Positions 6,954 to 12,255 of a DNA stretch of 12,255 bases are shown in pieces. Origin of the DNA: Peptococcaceae bacterium UBA2264 (lineage in GTDB: Bacteria > Bacillota > Desulfitobacteriia > Desulfitobacteriales > Desulfitobacteriaceae); contig DDXI01000109.1 in NCBI GenBank assembly GCA_002347475.1, forward strand, positions 1-12,255. The letters run 5' to 3'. The position numbers and the translations under genes are program-made. How positions within the stretch are numbered: the first letter of the stretch is position 1; each line of letters opens with the position of its first letter. The notes beneath the pieces were generated by a model. The model ran no database searches. It was not told where the DNA came from and saw nothing but the letters and a program-made list of their open reading frames with translations.

Positions 6954-7448
6954 ATGACTGCAATTGGAACAACTTCTGCTGTGTCAGCATTTACCAATAA
7001 CAGCAGCAAGGCAATATCTGCCGCTGTAAATAAAGCCCTGGGCAAAGACGATTTTCTCAAATTACTGGTTGCGGAATTAAAAAATCAAAATCCTTTGGAA
7101 CCCACAGATAATAAGGGATTTATCGCTGAAATGGCCCAGTTCAGTTCTCTGGAGCAAATGAACAATGTTGCTTCTGCGATGAACGAACTTAATACCAATC
7201 TGACTTTCCTGACACATCAGTCGCTTTTGACTCAGGGTGCCTCGCTAATTGGAAAAATGGTTATTGGACAGGATGAAAAGGGGGAGAATATCCAGGGTAT
7301 TGTTGATGGTGTCAAGATGGCCGGCGCTAATATCTTGCTGCAGGTCAGGGAGAAAAATCTGGACCTGATTGAGGTGACTGATGTTTTCGGTGTTTCAGAG
7401 ACAAGACCAGAACAAGGAACAGAAGAAAATATTCTCGTTGCAGAATAA
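6954..7448 (+). CDS. flgD: FlgD, flagellar hook assembly (cap) protein
   Basis: FlgD caps the growing hook and is needed for FlgE to polymerise; it is shed when the hook is complete. From ATG 6954 there are 164 residues; starting at GTG 6948 would add two. The hook-cap N-terminal signature is clear: L-G-K-D-D-F-L-K-L-L at about 29-38, N-Q-N-P-L-E-P-T-D-N at 44-53, then A-Q-F-S-S-L-E-Q-M. A short C-terminal beta-rich part (A-S-L-I-G-K near 96-101, then I-Q-G-I-V-D-G-V) follows. The large C-terminal domains of enteric FlgD (about 230 residues) are absent; as I recall, short forms are common in Firmicutes. The downstream partner is flgE, 29 bases away. No cysteines are present. Confidence 0.95.
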   Translation: MTAIGTTSAVSAFTNNSSKAISAAVNKALGKDDFLKLLVAELKNQNPLEPTDNKGFIAEMAQFSSLEQMNNVASAMNELNTNLTFLTHQSLLTQGASLIGKMVIGQDEKGENIQGIVDGVKMAGANILLQVREKNLDLIEVTDVFGVSETRPEQGTEENILVAE

Positions 7449-7477
7449 TTATTATAATTACGGGGAGGTATCTTATT

Positions 7478-8803
7478 ATGATGCGTTCATTATATTCAGC
7501 GATTTCCGGTTTGAAAAACCATCAGGTCAAAATGGATGTTATCGGTGATAACATAGCTAATGTCAATACAACAGGGTTTAAACGCAGCAGAGTTAATTTT
7601 GCCACCATGCTCAGCCAGACCATGAAAGGTGCTTCCGGGCCGACAGCGACCCAGGGCGGGACCAATGCCATCCAGATTGGTTTGGGATCTGTGATCGGTT
7701 CTGTTGATAAAATGATGACTCAGGGAAGTGTCCAGACAACAGGCAAAGATACAGACCTGACTTTACAGGGAGCAGGATTCTTCGTGCTGAATAATAACGG
7801 CCAAACGGTCTATTCCCGGGCAGGCGGATTCGGTTTTGATATGGATGGTAATCTGATAGATCCGGGCAGCGGGGCTAAGGTTCAGGGCTATGTCTGGCCG
7901 GCAGATGATTCCCAATCTCCTGTTTGGGCTGGAACAGGTGACATATGTTTTTCCTTAGGTGACCCCCTGCTTGCAGATGGCAAATTACCTCTTGCCCTGA
8001 CAACTATCACGGAGGATTTCTCTGTTGATGCAGCAGTTACCGATAGTAATCTGATCGGCGCAGCAAATGTGAAAATTTCAGGCCTGACACAGGTCCCGGT
8101 GGGTCAGACTCCGGGAAGTGGAGAATTCAGCTTTGATCCAGCCACAGGAACAATAACGCTAAGTGCTGCTCAGGCTGGTGCCGTAGCAGTAGATTATATT
8201 TCGGCTGCGGTTTTAACAGGAGCAGATGGGATAACCACAACTTTTCAGGTTGATCATCCGCCGGTTCCGGGAGCTGCAGTTTATGTAGATGGTACAGCCT
8301 ATACCCTGGGAACCGGTTCTGCTTCTTTAGGGGCGTCAGAATATTGGATCGACAGTGCGAACGGCGGATATATACTTACCCTGGGCACTCCGCCAGATGC
8401 AGCCGCCATAGTTGGTTATGACTTCATCAACCAGCCTCATACGCTTACAGGTTACAGTATAGACCAGAGCGGGGTTATTACAGGGGTCTATAGTGACGGG
8501 ACAACCTCTGTAACTCACAAGATTGCTCAGATTGCTGTGGCCAGATTTGCCAATGATGCCGGCCTTAACCATGTCGGTGGTAATTTTTATACGTCAACAA
8601 ATAACTCAGGAGCTGCTTCTGTTGGCAGTGCCGGACAAGATGGCCGTGCTTCGATTATCCCGGGAACCATTGAAATGTCCAATGTTGATTTATCTACCGA
8701 ATTTACGGATATGATTGTTACTCAACGTGGTTTCCAGGCAAATTCCCGTGTTATTACTGTCTCAGATACTCTTCTGCAGGAACTTATTGACTTAAAGCGC
8801 TAA
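7478..8803 (+). CDS. flgE: FlgE, flagellar hook protein with two-module central insert
   Basis: FlgE forms the hook, the universal joint between rod and filament. Its 441 residues begin with the coiled-coil D0 segment (1-45) carrying G-D-N-I-A-N-V-N-T-T-G-F-K-R at 23-36. They end with the matching segment S-N-V-D-L-S-T-E-F-T-D-M-I at 401-413 and Q-R-G-F-Q-A-N-S-R at 416-424. Core D1 includes G-A-G-F-F-V at 98-103 and Y-S-R-A-G at 112-116. Residues about 190-317 contain two related beta modules, each ending in a V-D-Y-I or G-Y-D-F-I strand, that probably form the surface domain. A single cysteine (C157) lies just before them. The start is preceded by GGGGAGGT at 8-base spacing; a second ATG at 7481 is a minor alternative. 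FlgE is chosen over FlgG/F because it follows fliK-flgD and because of its size. Confidence 0.95.
   Translation: MMRSLYSAISGLKNHQVKMDVIGDNIANVNTTGFKRSRVNFATMLSQTMKGASGPTATQGGTNAIQIGLGSVIGSVDKMMTQGSVQTTGKDTDLTLQGAGFFVLNNNGQTVYSRAGGFGFDMDGNLIDPGSGAKVQGYVWPADDSQSPVWAGTGDICFSLGDPLLADGKLPLALTTITEDFSVDAAVTDSNLIGAANVKISGLTQVPVGQTPGSGEFSFDPATGTITLSAAQAGAVAVDYISAAVLTGADGITTTFQVDHPPVPGAAVYVDGTAYTLGTGSASLGASEYWIDSANGGYILTLGTPPDAAAIVGYDFINQPHTLTGYSIDQSGVITGVYSDGTTSVTHKIAQIAVARFANDAGLNHVGGNFYTSTNNSGAASVGSAGQDGRASIIPGTIEMSNVDLSTEFTDMIVTQRGFQANSRVITVSDTLLQELIDLKR
8045..8428 (+). repeat. Two degenerate tandem modules encoded within flgE
   Basis: Residues about 190-241 and 251-317 of FlgE align loosely. E-F-S-F-D-P-A-T-G-T-I-T-L-S followed by A-V-A-V-D-Y-I in the first matches E-Y-W-I-D-S-A-N-G-G-Y-I-L-T-L followed by A-I-V-G-Y-D-F-I in the second. 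The second copy also carries F-Q-V-D-H-P-P-V-P-G-A-A-V-Y-V-D-G. The repeat is visible at protein level, not as exact DNA identity. Confidence 0.6.
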
Positions 8804-8862
8804 TATGATGATAATAAGTACAGCATTTGATATTTTTCTCAGGTCAGGGTTATTATTGTTTT

Positions 8863-8868
8863 GGAGGA
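8863..8868 (+). promoter_or_regulatory. Ribosome binding site of flgG
   Basis: GGAGGA ends 6 bases before ATG 8875. It rules out the in-frame upstream ATG at 8827, whose extra 16 residues do not resemble a rod-protein N-terminus. Confidence 0.8.
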
Positions 8869-8874
8869 ATAGAT

Positions 8875-9849
8875 ATGCGATTAATTACCACAGCAGCTTC
8901 GGGTATTCGTGCCCAACAGCTTGCCCTGGATATAACAGCAGACAATCTGGCTAATGTAGCGACTCTTGGTTTTAAAGCCGGGCGTTTGAATTTTGCGGAA
9001 ACCCTGGCTGCTGCGGTACGGACAGATAATTTTGCTTTGCCTAACGGAGCTTTGGTCCCAGAGGGTTTCAGTGTCGGTTCAGGAGTCCTGGCAAACGGGG
9101 TGGGTCAGGATTTCAGGCAGGGAGCAGACTGCACAACTGATAATGTCTGGGACATGATTATTCAGGGGCCCGGCCTATTCCAGGTGAACTTGTGCGATGG
9201 AGAAACAGCTTATACCAGAGCAGGTTCCTTCAAATCAAATGCTCATGGTCAAATTGTTGATGAACATGGTAATCCCCTGGCAGTGAGAATTCCCCTGCAA
9301 ACCACGAATATTACCGTGGATTCCTCGGGAAAAATATCAGGTACAATAATGGGTGAACAGAGAATTTTTGGCAGTGTCGGCTCCCCTGGTTTTAAGGGTC
9401 AGACACCGTATATTTCTGCAGGACCCTACACTATGGACAATTCCGGTCGCTTAAGAGATGGCCAGGGGTTATTAGTGCCGGCAAATATAGTGGTGCCGCA
9501 GCAAGCCGGCGCTCTCTCGATAAGCAAAGATGGTACTATATCAGGTGTAATTGATGGCAAACCTCAGGTATTCGGTCAGGTTACTCTGGCAGTATTCACT
9601 AATCAGGAAGGTCTGAACAGAATCGGAGAAAATTTGGCTGTGCCTTCAGCCAGCTCGGGAAATGCAGGGATCGGTCTGCCTGGTCAGGGTAGGGGAGAAA
9701 TATATTCATCAGCCCTGGAACAATCAAATGTGGACATGGCTGTTGCCATGACTGATTTGATTCAGATCCAGCGAGCCTATCAGATGAACTCCCGCATGAT
9801 TCAGAACGGAGACCAAATGTGGGGACAGGCTAATTCGCTAAGGAGGTAG
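8875..9849 (+). CDS. flgG: FlgG/FlhP-like distal rod protein with internal duplication
   Basis: This is an axial protein of the flagellar rod. The 324 residues start M-R-L-I-T-T-A-A-S-G and carry the rod/hook signature A-D-N-L-A-N-V-A-T-L-G-F-K at 22-34. The FlgG-type segment V-P-E-G-F-S-V-G-S-G-V at 61-71 and F-Q-V ... Y-T-R-A-G-S-F at 102-119 follow. The C-terminus (S-N-V-D-M-A-V-A-M-T-D-L-I, Q-R-A-Y-Q-M-N-S-R, G-D-Q-M) matches Bacillus FlhP closely from memory. FlgG is usually about 260 residues. The extra length equals one further copy of a roughly 60-residue module at 113-170 and 179-238. Two cysteines (C86, C107) are unusual for an exported rod protein. The stop codon overlaps the ribosome site of flgB, 4 bases upstream. 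There is a 71-base gap after flgE with no clear promoter. Confidence 0.88.
   Translation: MRLITTAASGIRAQQLALDITADNLANVATLGFKAGRLNFAETLAAAVRTDNFALPNGALVPEGFSVGSGVLANGVGQDFRQGADCTTDNVWDMIIQGPGLFQVNLCDGETAYTRAGSFKSNAHGQIVDEHGNPLAVRIPLQTTNITVDSSGKISGTIMGEQRIFGSVGSPGFKGQTPYISAGPYTMDNSGRLRDGQGLLVPANIVVPQQAGALSISKDGTISGVIDGKPQVFGQVTLAVFTNQEGLNRIGENLAVPSASSGNAGIGLPGQGRGEIYSSALEQSNVDMAVAMTDLIQIQRAYQMNSRMIQNGDQMWGQANSLRR
9211..9588 (+). repeat. Tandem duplicated module encoded within flgG
   Basis: FlgG residues about 113-170 and 179-238 align along their length. S-S-G-K-I-S-G-T-I-M-G-E-Q-R-I-F-G-S-V pairs with K-D-G-T-I-S-G-V-I-D-G-K-P-Q-V-F-G-Q-V, and Y-T-R-A-G-S-F pairs with Y-I-S-A-G-P-Y. DNA identity is modest, so the duplication is not recent. 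Confidence 0.75.
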
Positions 9850-9853
9850 GGTA

Positions 9854-10261
9854 ATGGCTTCATGGTTAGAAGGGCCGGTTTTATCTGTTTTGGAAAAGGG
9901 ACTCGATGCTTCCAGCCTCAGACAAAAAGTTTTGGCTGATAATGTGGCAAATGTGGATACCCCGGGGTTTAAACGCTCAGATGTCGATTTTCAAGCAACT
10001 CTGGGAGCGGTGCTGGAAAATGAGGGGGAGAATTTGCCTTTGAGAATGGCATCTGCTCAACATATGGCAGGTTTACATAACAGCAGAGAACAGGTTGTTA
10101 AAACAGATAGCAGCACATCACTCCGTAATGACGGTAATAATGTGGATATTGACCGGGAAATGGCTAATGTCGCGGAGAACGGCATCTATTACAATGCTGC
10201 AACCAGAACGATTTCATCTCAGCTTAACTTGCTGCGAATGGTAATCCAGGAAAAACCCTAG
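9854..10261 (+). CDS. flgB: FlgB, flagellar proximal rod protein
   Basis: FlgB is a proximal rod subunit near the MS-ring, exported early with FlgC, FliE and FlgF. The 135-residue protein has the family length. The rod signature A-D-N-V-A-N-V-D-T-P-G-F-K-R is at 28-41, and the diagnostic L-R-N-D-G-N-N-V-D-I-D-R-E-M-A at 90-104. The C-terminal helix runs Y-Y-N-A-A-T-R-T-I-S-S-Q-L-N-L-L-R. AGGAGGT overlaps the flgG stop and lies 6 bases from the ATG, so translation is likely coupled to flgG. The usual neighbours flgC and fliE do not follow; a FlgF-like gene does. There are no cysteines. Identification is firm, but whether it is the only flgB of the genome cannot be seen here. Confidence 0.93.
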   Translation: MASWLEGPVLSVLEKGLDASSLRQKVLADNVANVDTPGFKRSDVDFQATLGAVLENEGENLPLRMASAQHMAGLHNSREQVVKTDSSTSLRNDGNNVDIDREMANVAENGIYYNAATRTISSQLNLLRMVIQEKP

Positions 10262-10301
10262 GATTTTTCACATCCAAGAGCTGAAATGGGGAGGAAGTCA
10301 A

Positions 10302-11057
10302 GTGATACGTGGTTTGTATACCTCGGGTTCCGGGATGTTGGCAACCCAGGCCCAGAGTGAAATTATCGGAGACAATATTGCTAATATTAATACTCCCGGA
10401 TATAAGACAGAATACGGAAGTGCTTCTGTCTTCCCAACCGAACTAATGGGACGGATCGGTGACTCAGAAAAGGGGAATGCCCGGGTAACTCTTTTAGGTG
10501 AGGCAGGCAGCGGGGTAATTGTGAATCGTACTTTCGGGATAAATATTCAGGGAACTCTGCAAAATACCGGTAAAGCTACTGATTTGGCTTTGAATACTCC
10601 CGGCTTTTTTGTTGTCCAGACAAGTGAGGGTGTGCGCTTTACCCGCAATGGCCAGTTTCAGCTGAACAGCGCTGGGGTACTCCAAACAGTCGATGGCCAT
10701 GCAGTTTTAGGGGAACATGGTTTGATTGGGGCCGATAATCCTCTCAGTCAGCAGTTTGTGGTTGATTCTGACGGGATTGTTACAGACGGCGGCAAAGTAA
10801 TTGATCGTTTGCGTATTATGGAGATCCCGGAAACAGCCTTAAAACGGGAAGGCCAGTCCTTGTATTCGGCAAGTCAAGCTGCAGCAGCGACAGCAGTAAA
10901 TGTTCAGCAAGGAGCTTTTGAAACCTCCAATGTTGATACCGGAGCGCAAATGGTGAGGATGATTTCTGTTATGCGTGCATATGAGGCCAATCAGAAAGTC
11001 ATTCAGACCCAGGATGCTACTCTGGAAAAGGCTGTTAATGAGGTTGGCAAATTATAG
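10302..11057 (+). CDS. flgF: FlgF/FlhO-like flagellar rod protein
   Basis: This is a hook/basal-body rod protein of 251 residues, the usual length for FlgF/FlgG. The N-terminus M-I-R-G-L-Y-T-S-G-S-G-M with D-N-I-A-N-I-N-T-P-G-Y-K at 24-35 resembles Bacillus FlhO from memory. D1 motifs are D-L-A-L-N-T-P-G-F-F-V-V at 94-105 and F-T-R-N-G-Q-F at 113-119. The C-terminal helix is S-N-V-D-T-G-A-Q-M-V-R-M-I with R-A-Y-E-A-N-Q-K. FlgG-specific features seen in the gene at 8875 are lacking, so this is called the FlgF-like member. Automated pipelines may label either one FlgG. It starts at GTG with GGGAGGA 6 bases upstream, 40 bases after flgB and 29 before the transglycosylase. There are no cysteines. 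Confidence 0.85.
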   Translation: MIRGLYTSGSGMLATQAQSEIIGDNIANINTPGYKTEYGSASVFPTELMGRIGDSEKGNARVTLLGEAGSGVIVNRTFGINIQGTLQNTGKATDLALNTPGFFVVQTSEGVRFTRNGQFQLNSAGVLQTVDGHAVLGEHGLIGADNPLSQQFVVDSDGIVTDGGKVIDRLRIMEIPETALKREGQSLYSASQAAAATAVNVQQGAFETSNVDTGAQMVRMISVMRAYEANQKVIQTQDATLEKAVNEVGKL

Positions 11058-11086
11058 ACCTGTAAGGGATATGAGGAGGAGCGGGA

Positions 11087-11719
11087 GTGAATATTGCTGA
11101 AATATTGTTATTAATGCAGATTCAACAAGCCAAATCAGCCTGGCAGGTCGGAGATTCAAATGGCGAAGAGCAAAGTGACAGCTTTGAAACCCAGTTTTTC
11201 AGCAATATTTTGCAGGCAGCCCTGCAAACAGAGAGCCACATAAAATATGAACAACCTGGGAAGTTAGCAACGGAAGATCAGAATAAAGTTGCTGTCAAAG
11301 AAAATAGCCTTCCCACATCAGGTGAAGAACAAAATATTGAAGAGATTATCAGAGCCATGGGCCGGAAATACGGAGTGGATCCCAATCTGATTAAAGAAGT
11401 GGCTAAGGCTGAGTCTGGTTTCAATCCTTTGGCCGTATCTCCGGTGGGGGCAAAAGGTCTGATGCAATTAATGCCCGGCACGGCTTCAGCTTACGGGGTT
11501 CAGAATTCTTTTGACAGTACTGAGAATCTTGATGGCGGGACTCATTTCCTGAAGGATCTGCTGAACCGTTATCAGGGCAATATTTCCTTGGCTCTAGCCG
11601 CCTATAACGCCGGTCCCGGTGCGGTGGACAAGTACGGCGGAATTCCTCCTTATGCTGAAACTCAGGCTTATGTAAAAAAAATAATGGCAGGTTTAAAAGG
11701 AATCGATCACAAGGTTTGA
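11087..11719 (+). CDS. Lytic transglycosylase (SLT domain), probable flagellar muramidase
   Basis: Soluble lytic transglycosylases cleave the MurNAc-GlcNAc bond of peptidoglycan, opening a gap for the rod. The 210-residue protein has a C-terminal SLT/lysozyme-like domain (about 83-203). The catalytic Glu is E109 in A-E-S-G-F-N-P, with G-L-M-Q-L-M-P at 124-130, A-Y-N-A-G-P at 172-177 and a closing Y-V-K-K-I. The first 82 residues are hydrophilic after a short leucine-rich helix (M-N-I-A-E-I-L-L-L-M), with no signal peptide or membrane anchor. S-F-E-T-Q-F-F-S-N-I-L at about 32-42 is vaguely like the rod-binding part of FlgJ. The GTG start is preceded by GAGGAGGA at 6 bases. As the last gene of a rod/hook operon it probably fills the FlgJ muramidase role, exported by the flagellar apparatus; this role is inferred. 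Confidence 0.88.
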   Translation: MNIAEILLLMQIQQAKSAWQVGDSNGEEQSDSFETQFFSNILQAALQTESHIKYEQPGKLATEDQNKVAVKENSLPTSGEEQNIEEIIRAMGRKYGVDPNLIKEVAKAESGFNPLAVSPVGAKGLMQLMPGTASAYGVQNSFDSTENLDGGTHFLKDLLNRYQGNISLALAAYNAGPGAVDKYGGIPPYAETQAYVKKIMAGLKGIDHKV

Positions 11720-11762
11720 GACTAAAAGGGAGAAAATACAAGAACTGAATACGGGTAAAGGC

Positions 11763-11797
11763 AAAATAAACCCGGCAAATAGCCGAGTTTATTTTTT
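11763..11797. terminator. Bidirectional intrinsic terminator between the flagellar operon and thiC
   Basis: AAAATAAAC (11763-11771) pairs perfectly with GTTTATTTT (11787-11795). After one C-A mismatch, CGGC/GCCG closes a 5-base loop AAATA. The + strand runs into TTTATTTTTT, and the reverse strand reads GTTTATTTTGCCTTT, so it can serve both converging genes. Confidence 0.88.
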
Positions 11798-11805
11798 GTG
11801 ATGTC

Positions 11806-12255
11806 CTACATATTGACAATCTTGTTCATGAGGCGCATCGAGCACATATCGCCGCACATGGTACAGCTGTCCGTATGTCTGGCCTCGGACTCCTTCCGGT
11901 AGCGTTCCGCTTTTTCCCGATCCAGAGCTAAACTGAACATTTTTTCCCAGTCAAACGCTTGTCTGGCCTGGCTCATTTCCAGATCGATCTGGGCGGCACC
12001 TGGTATGCCTTTGGCAATATCGCCGGCATGGGCAGCGATCTTGACTGCAACTATTCCTTCCCGGACATCGTCAACGGTGGGCAGACGAAGGTGTTCGGCC
12101 GGTGTTACATAACAAAGGAAATCTGCTCCGGCTCCGGCGGCAATAGCTCCGCCAATAGCGCTGGTGATATGATCATAGCCGGGGGCAATATCGGTGACCA
12201 ATGGTCCCAACACGTAAAAAGGTGCTCCATGACAAAGCTTCTTTTGCAGCTGGAC
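11806..12255 (-). CDS. thiC: ThiC, phosphomethylpyrimidine synthase (C-terminal part, runs off right edge)
   Basis: ThiC is the radical-SAM iron-sulfur enzyme that rearranges aminoimidazole ribotide into hydroxymethylpyrimidine phosphate for thiamine synthesis. The last 149 residues are in the window. The frame stays open to base 12255, so the Met at 12213 is internal. Diagnostic stretches are L-C-H-G-A-P-F-Y-V-L-G-P-L-V-T-D-I-A-P-G-Y-D-H-I, then G-A-D-F-L-C-Y-V-T-P-A-E-H-L, and the C-terminal cluster motif C-T-M-C-G-D-M-C. That motif is C-x2-C-x3-C, one residue shorter than the C-x2-C-x4-C I know from E. coli ThiC; shorter forms probably belong to an anaerobe-type branch. It converges on the flagellar operon and is unrelated in function. 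Any TPP riboswitch would lie upstream, beyond the window. Confidence 0.96.
   Translation of the reverse strand, partial: VQLQKKLCHGAPFYVLGPLVTDIAPGYDHITSAIGGAIAAGAGADFLCYVTPAEHLRLPTVDDVREGIVAVKIAAHAGDIAKGIPGAAQIDLEMSQARQAFDWEKMFSLALDREKAERYRKESEARHTDSCTMCGDMCSMRLMNKIVNM

Noticed and set aside
8811..8858. An AT-only inverted repeat (ATAATAA / TTATTAT) between flgE and flgG
   Set aside because: It is only 7 A-T pairs around a loop of more than 30 bases with no T-tract. It is too weak to call a terminator or regulatory element.
8827..8874. A longer FlgG beginning at ATG 8827
   Set aside because: There is no ribosome site, and the extra 16 residues do not look like the rod-protein N-terminal helix. 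GGAGGA sits 6 bases before ATG 8875.
11421..11819. A 132-codon open frame on the - strand across the transglycosylase and the terminator
   Set aside because: It crosses the bidirectional terminator and the thiC stop and is antisense to the conserved SLT domain. It has no coding character.
1..12255. CRISPR arrays, tRNA/rRNA genes, insertion sequences, toxin-antitoxin or defence genes
   Set aside because: No regularly spaced direct repeats, RNA gene signatures, transposase motifs or terminal inverted repeats were seen. The + strand is almost fully occupied by flagellar genes, with no gene-free stretch over about 140 bases.

Overview
The window is a late-flagellar gene cluster read entirely on the + strand, followed by the 3' end of one convergent metabolic gene on the - strand. 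It looks like a Gram-positive anaerobe of the Clostridia. The evidence is strong purine-rich ribosome binding sites, frequent GTG/TTG starts, the FlhF-FlhG pair, a whiG/SigD-type flagellar sigma factor, rod proteins closest to the Bacillus FlhO/FlhP pair, and a moderate GC content. A Peptococcaceae-like host is my best guess, but the window alone cannot prove it.

Layout. Positions 1-5472 hold the end of the export/regulation block: flhA (5' end cut off), flhF, flhG, a PilZ c-di-GMP effector, an unrecognised two-helix membrane protein and sigD. These genes overlap or are separated by 1 to 39 bases and read as one transcription unit. It appears to end at an imperfect hairpin at about 5491-5536. 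A near-consensus sigma-28 promoter follows at 5550-5576 and starts a second unit: fliK, flgD, flgE, flgG (FlhP-like), flgB, flgF (FlhO-like) and a soluble lytic transglycosylase. A bidirectional terminator at 11763-11797 separates this unit from thiC, which enters from the right edge on the - strand.

How the genes work together. FlhA is the export gate of the flagellar type III apparatus. FlhF and FlhG set flagellar position and number. The PilZ protein probably couples c-di-GMP to motility. SigD is predicted to transcribe the operon just downstream of its own gene. That operon encodes the hook (FlgE), its cap (FlgD), its length ruler (FliK), three rod-family proteins and a wall-cutting enzyme. 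Placing hook and rod genes behind a sigma-28 promoter departs from the enteric hierarchy, where they are made before sigma-28 is released.

I did not find a defence system, mobile element, CRISPR array or RNA gene. The most interesting features are the sigma-28 promoter in front of hook genes, an internal duplication in FlgG, a two-module insert resembling phage structural proteins in FlgE, an orphan flgB without flgC/fliE, cysteines in exported axial proteins, and the uncharacterised membrane protein beside sigD.
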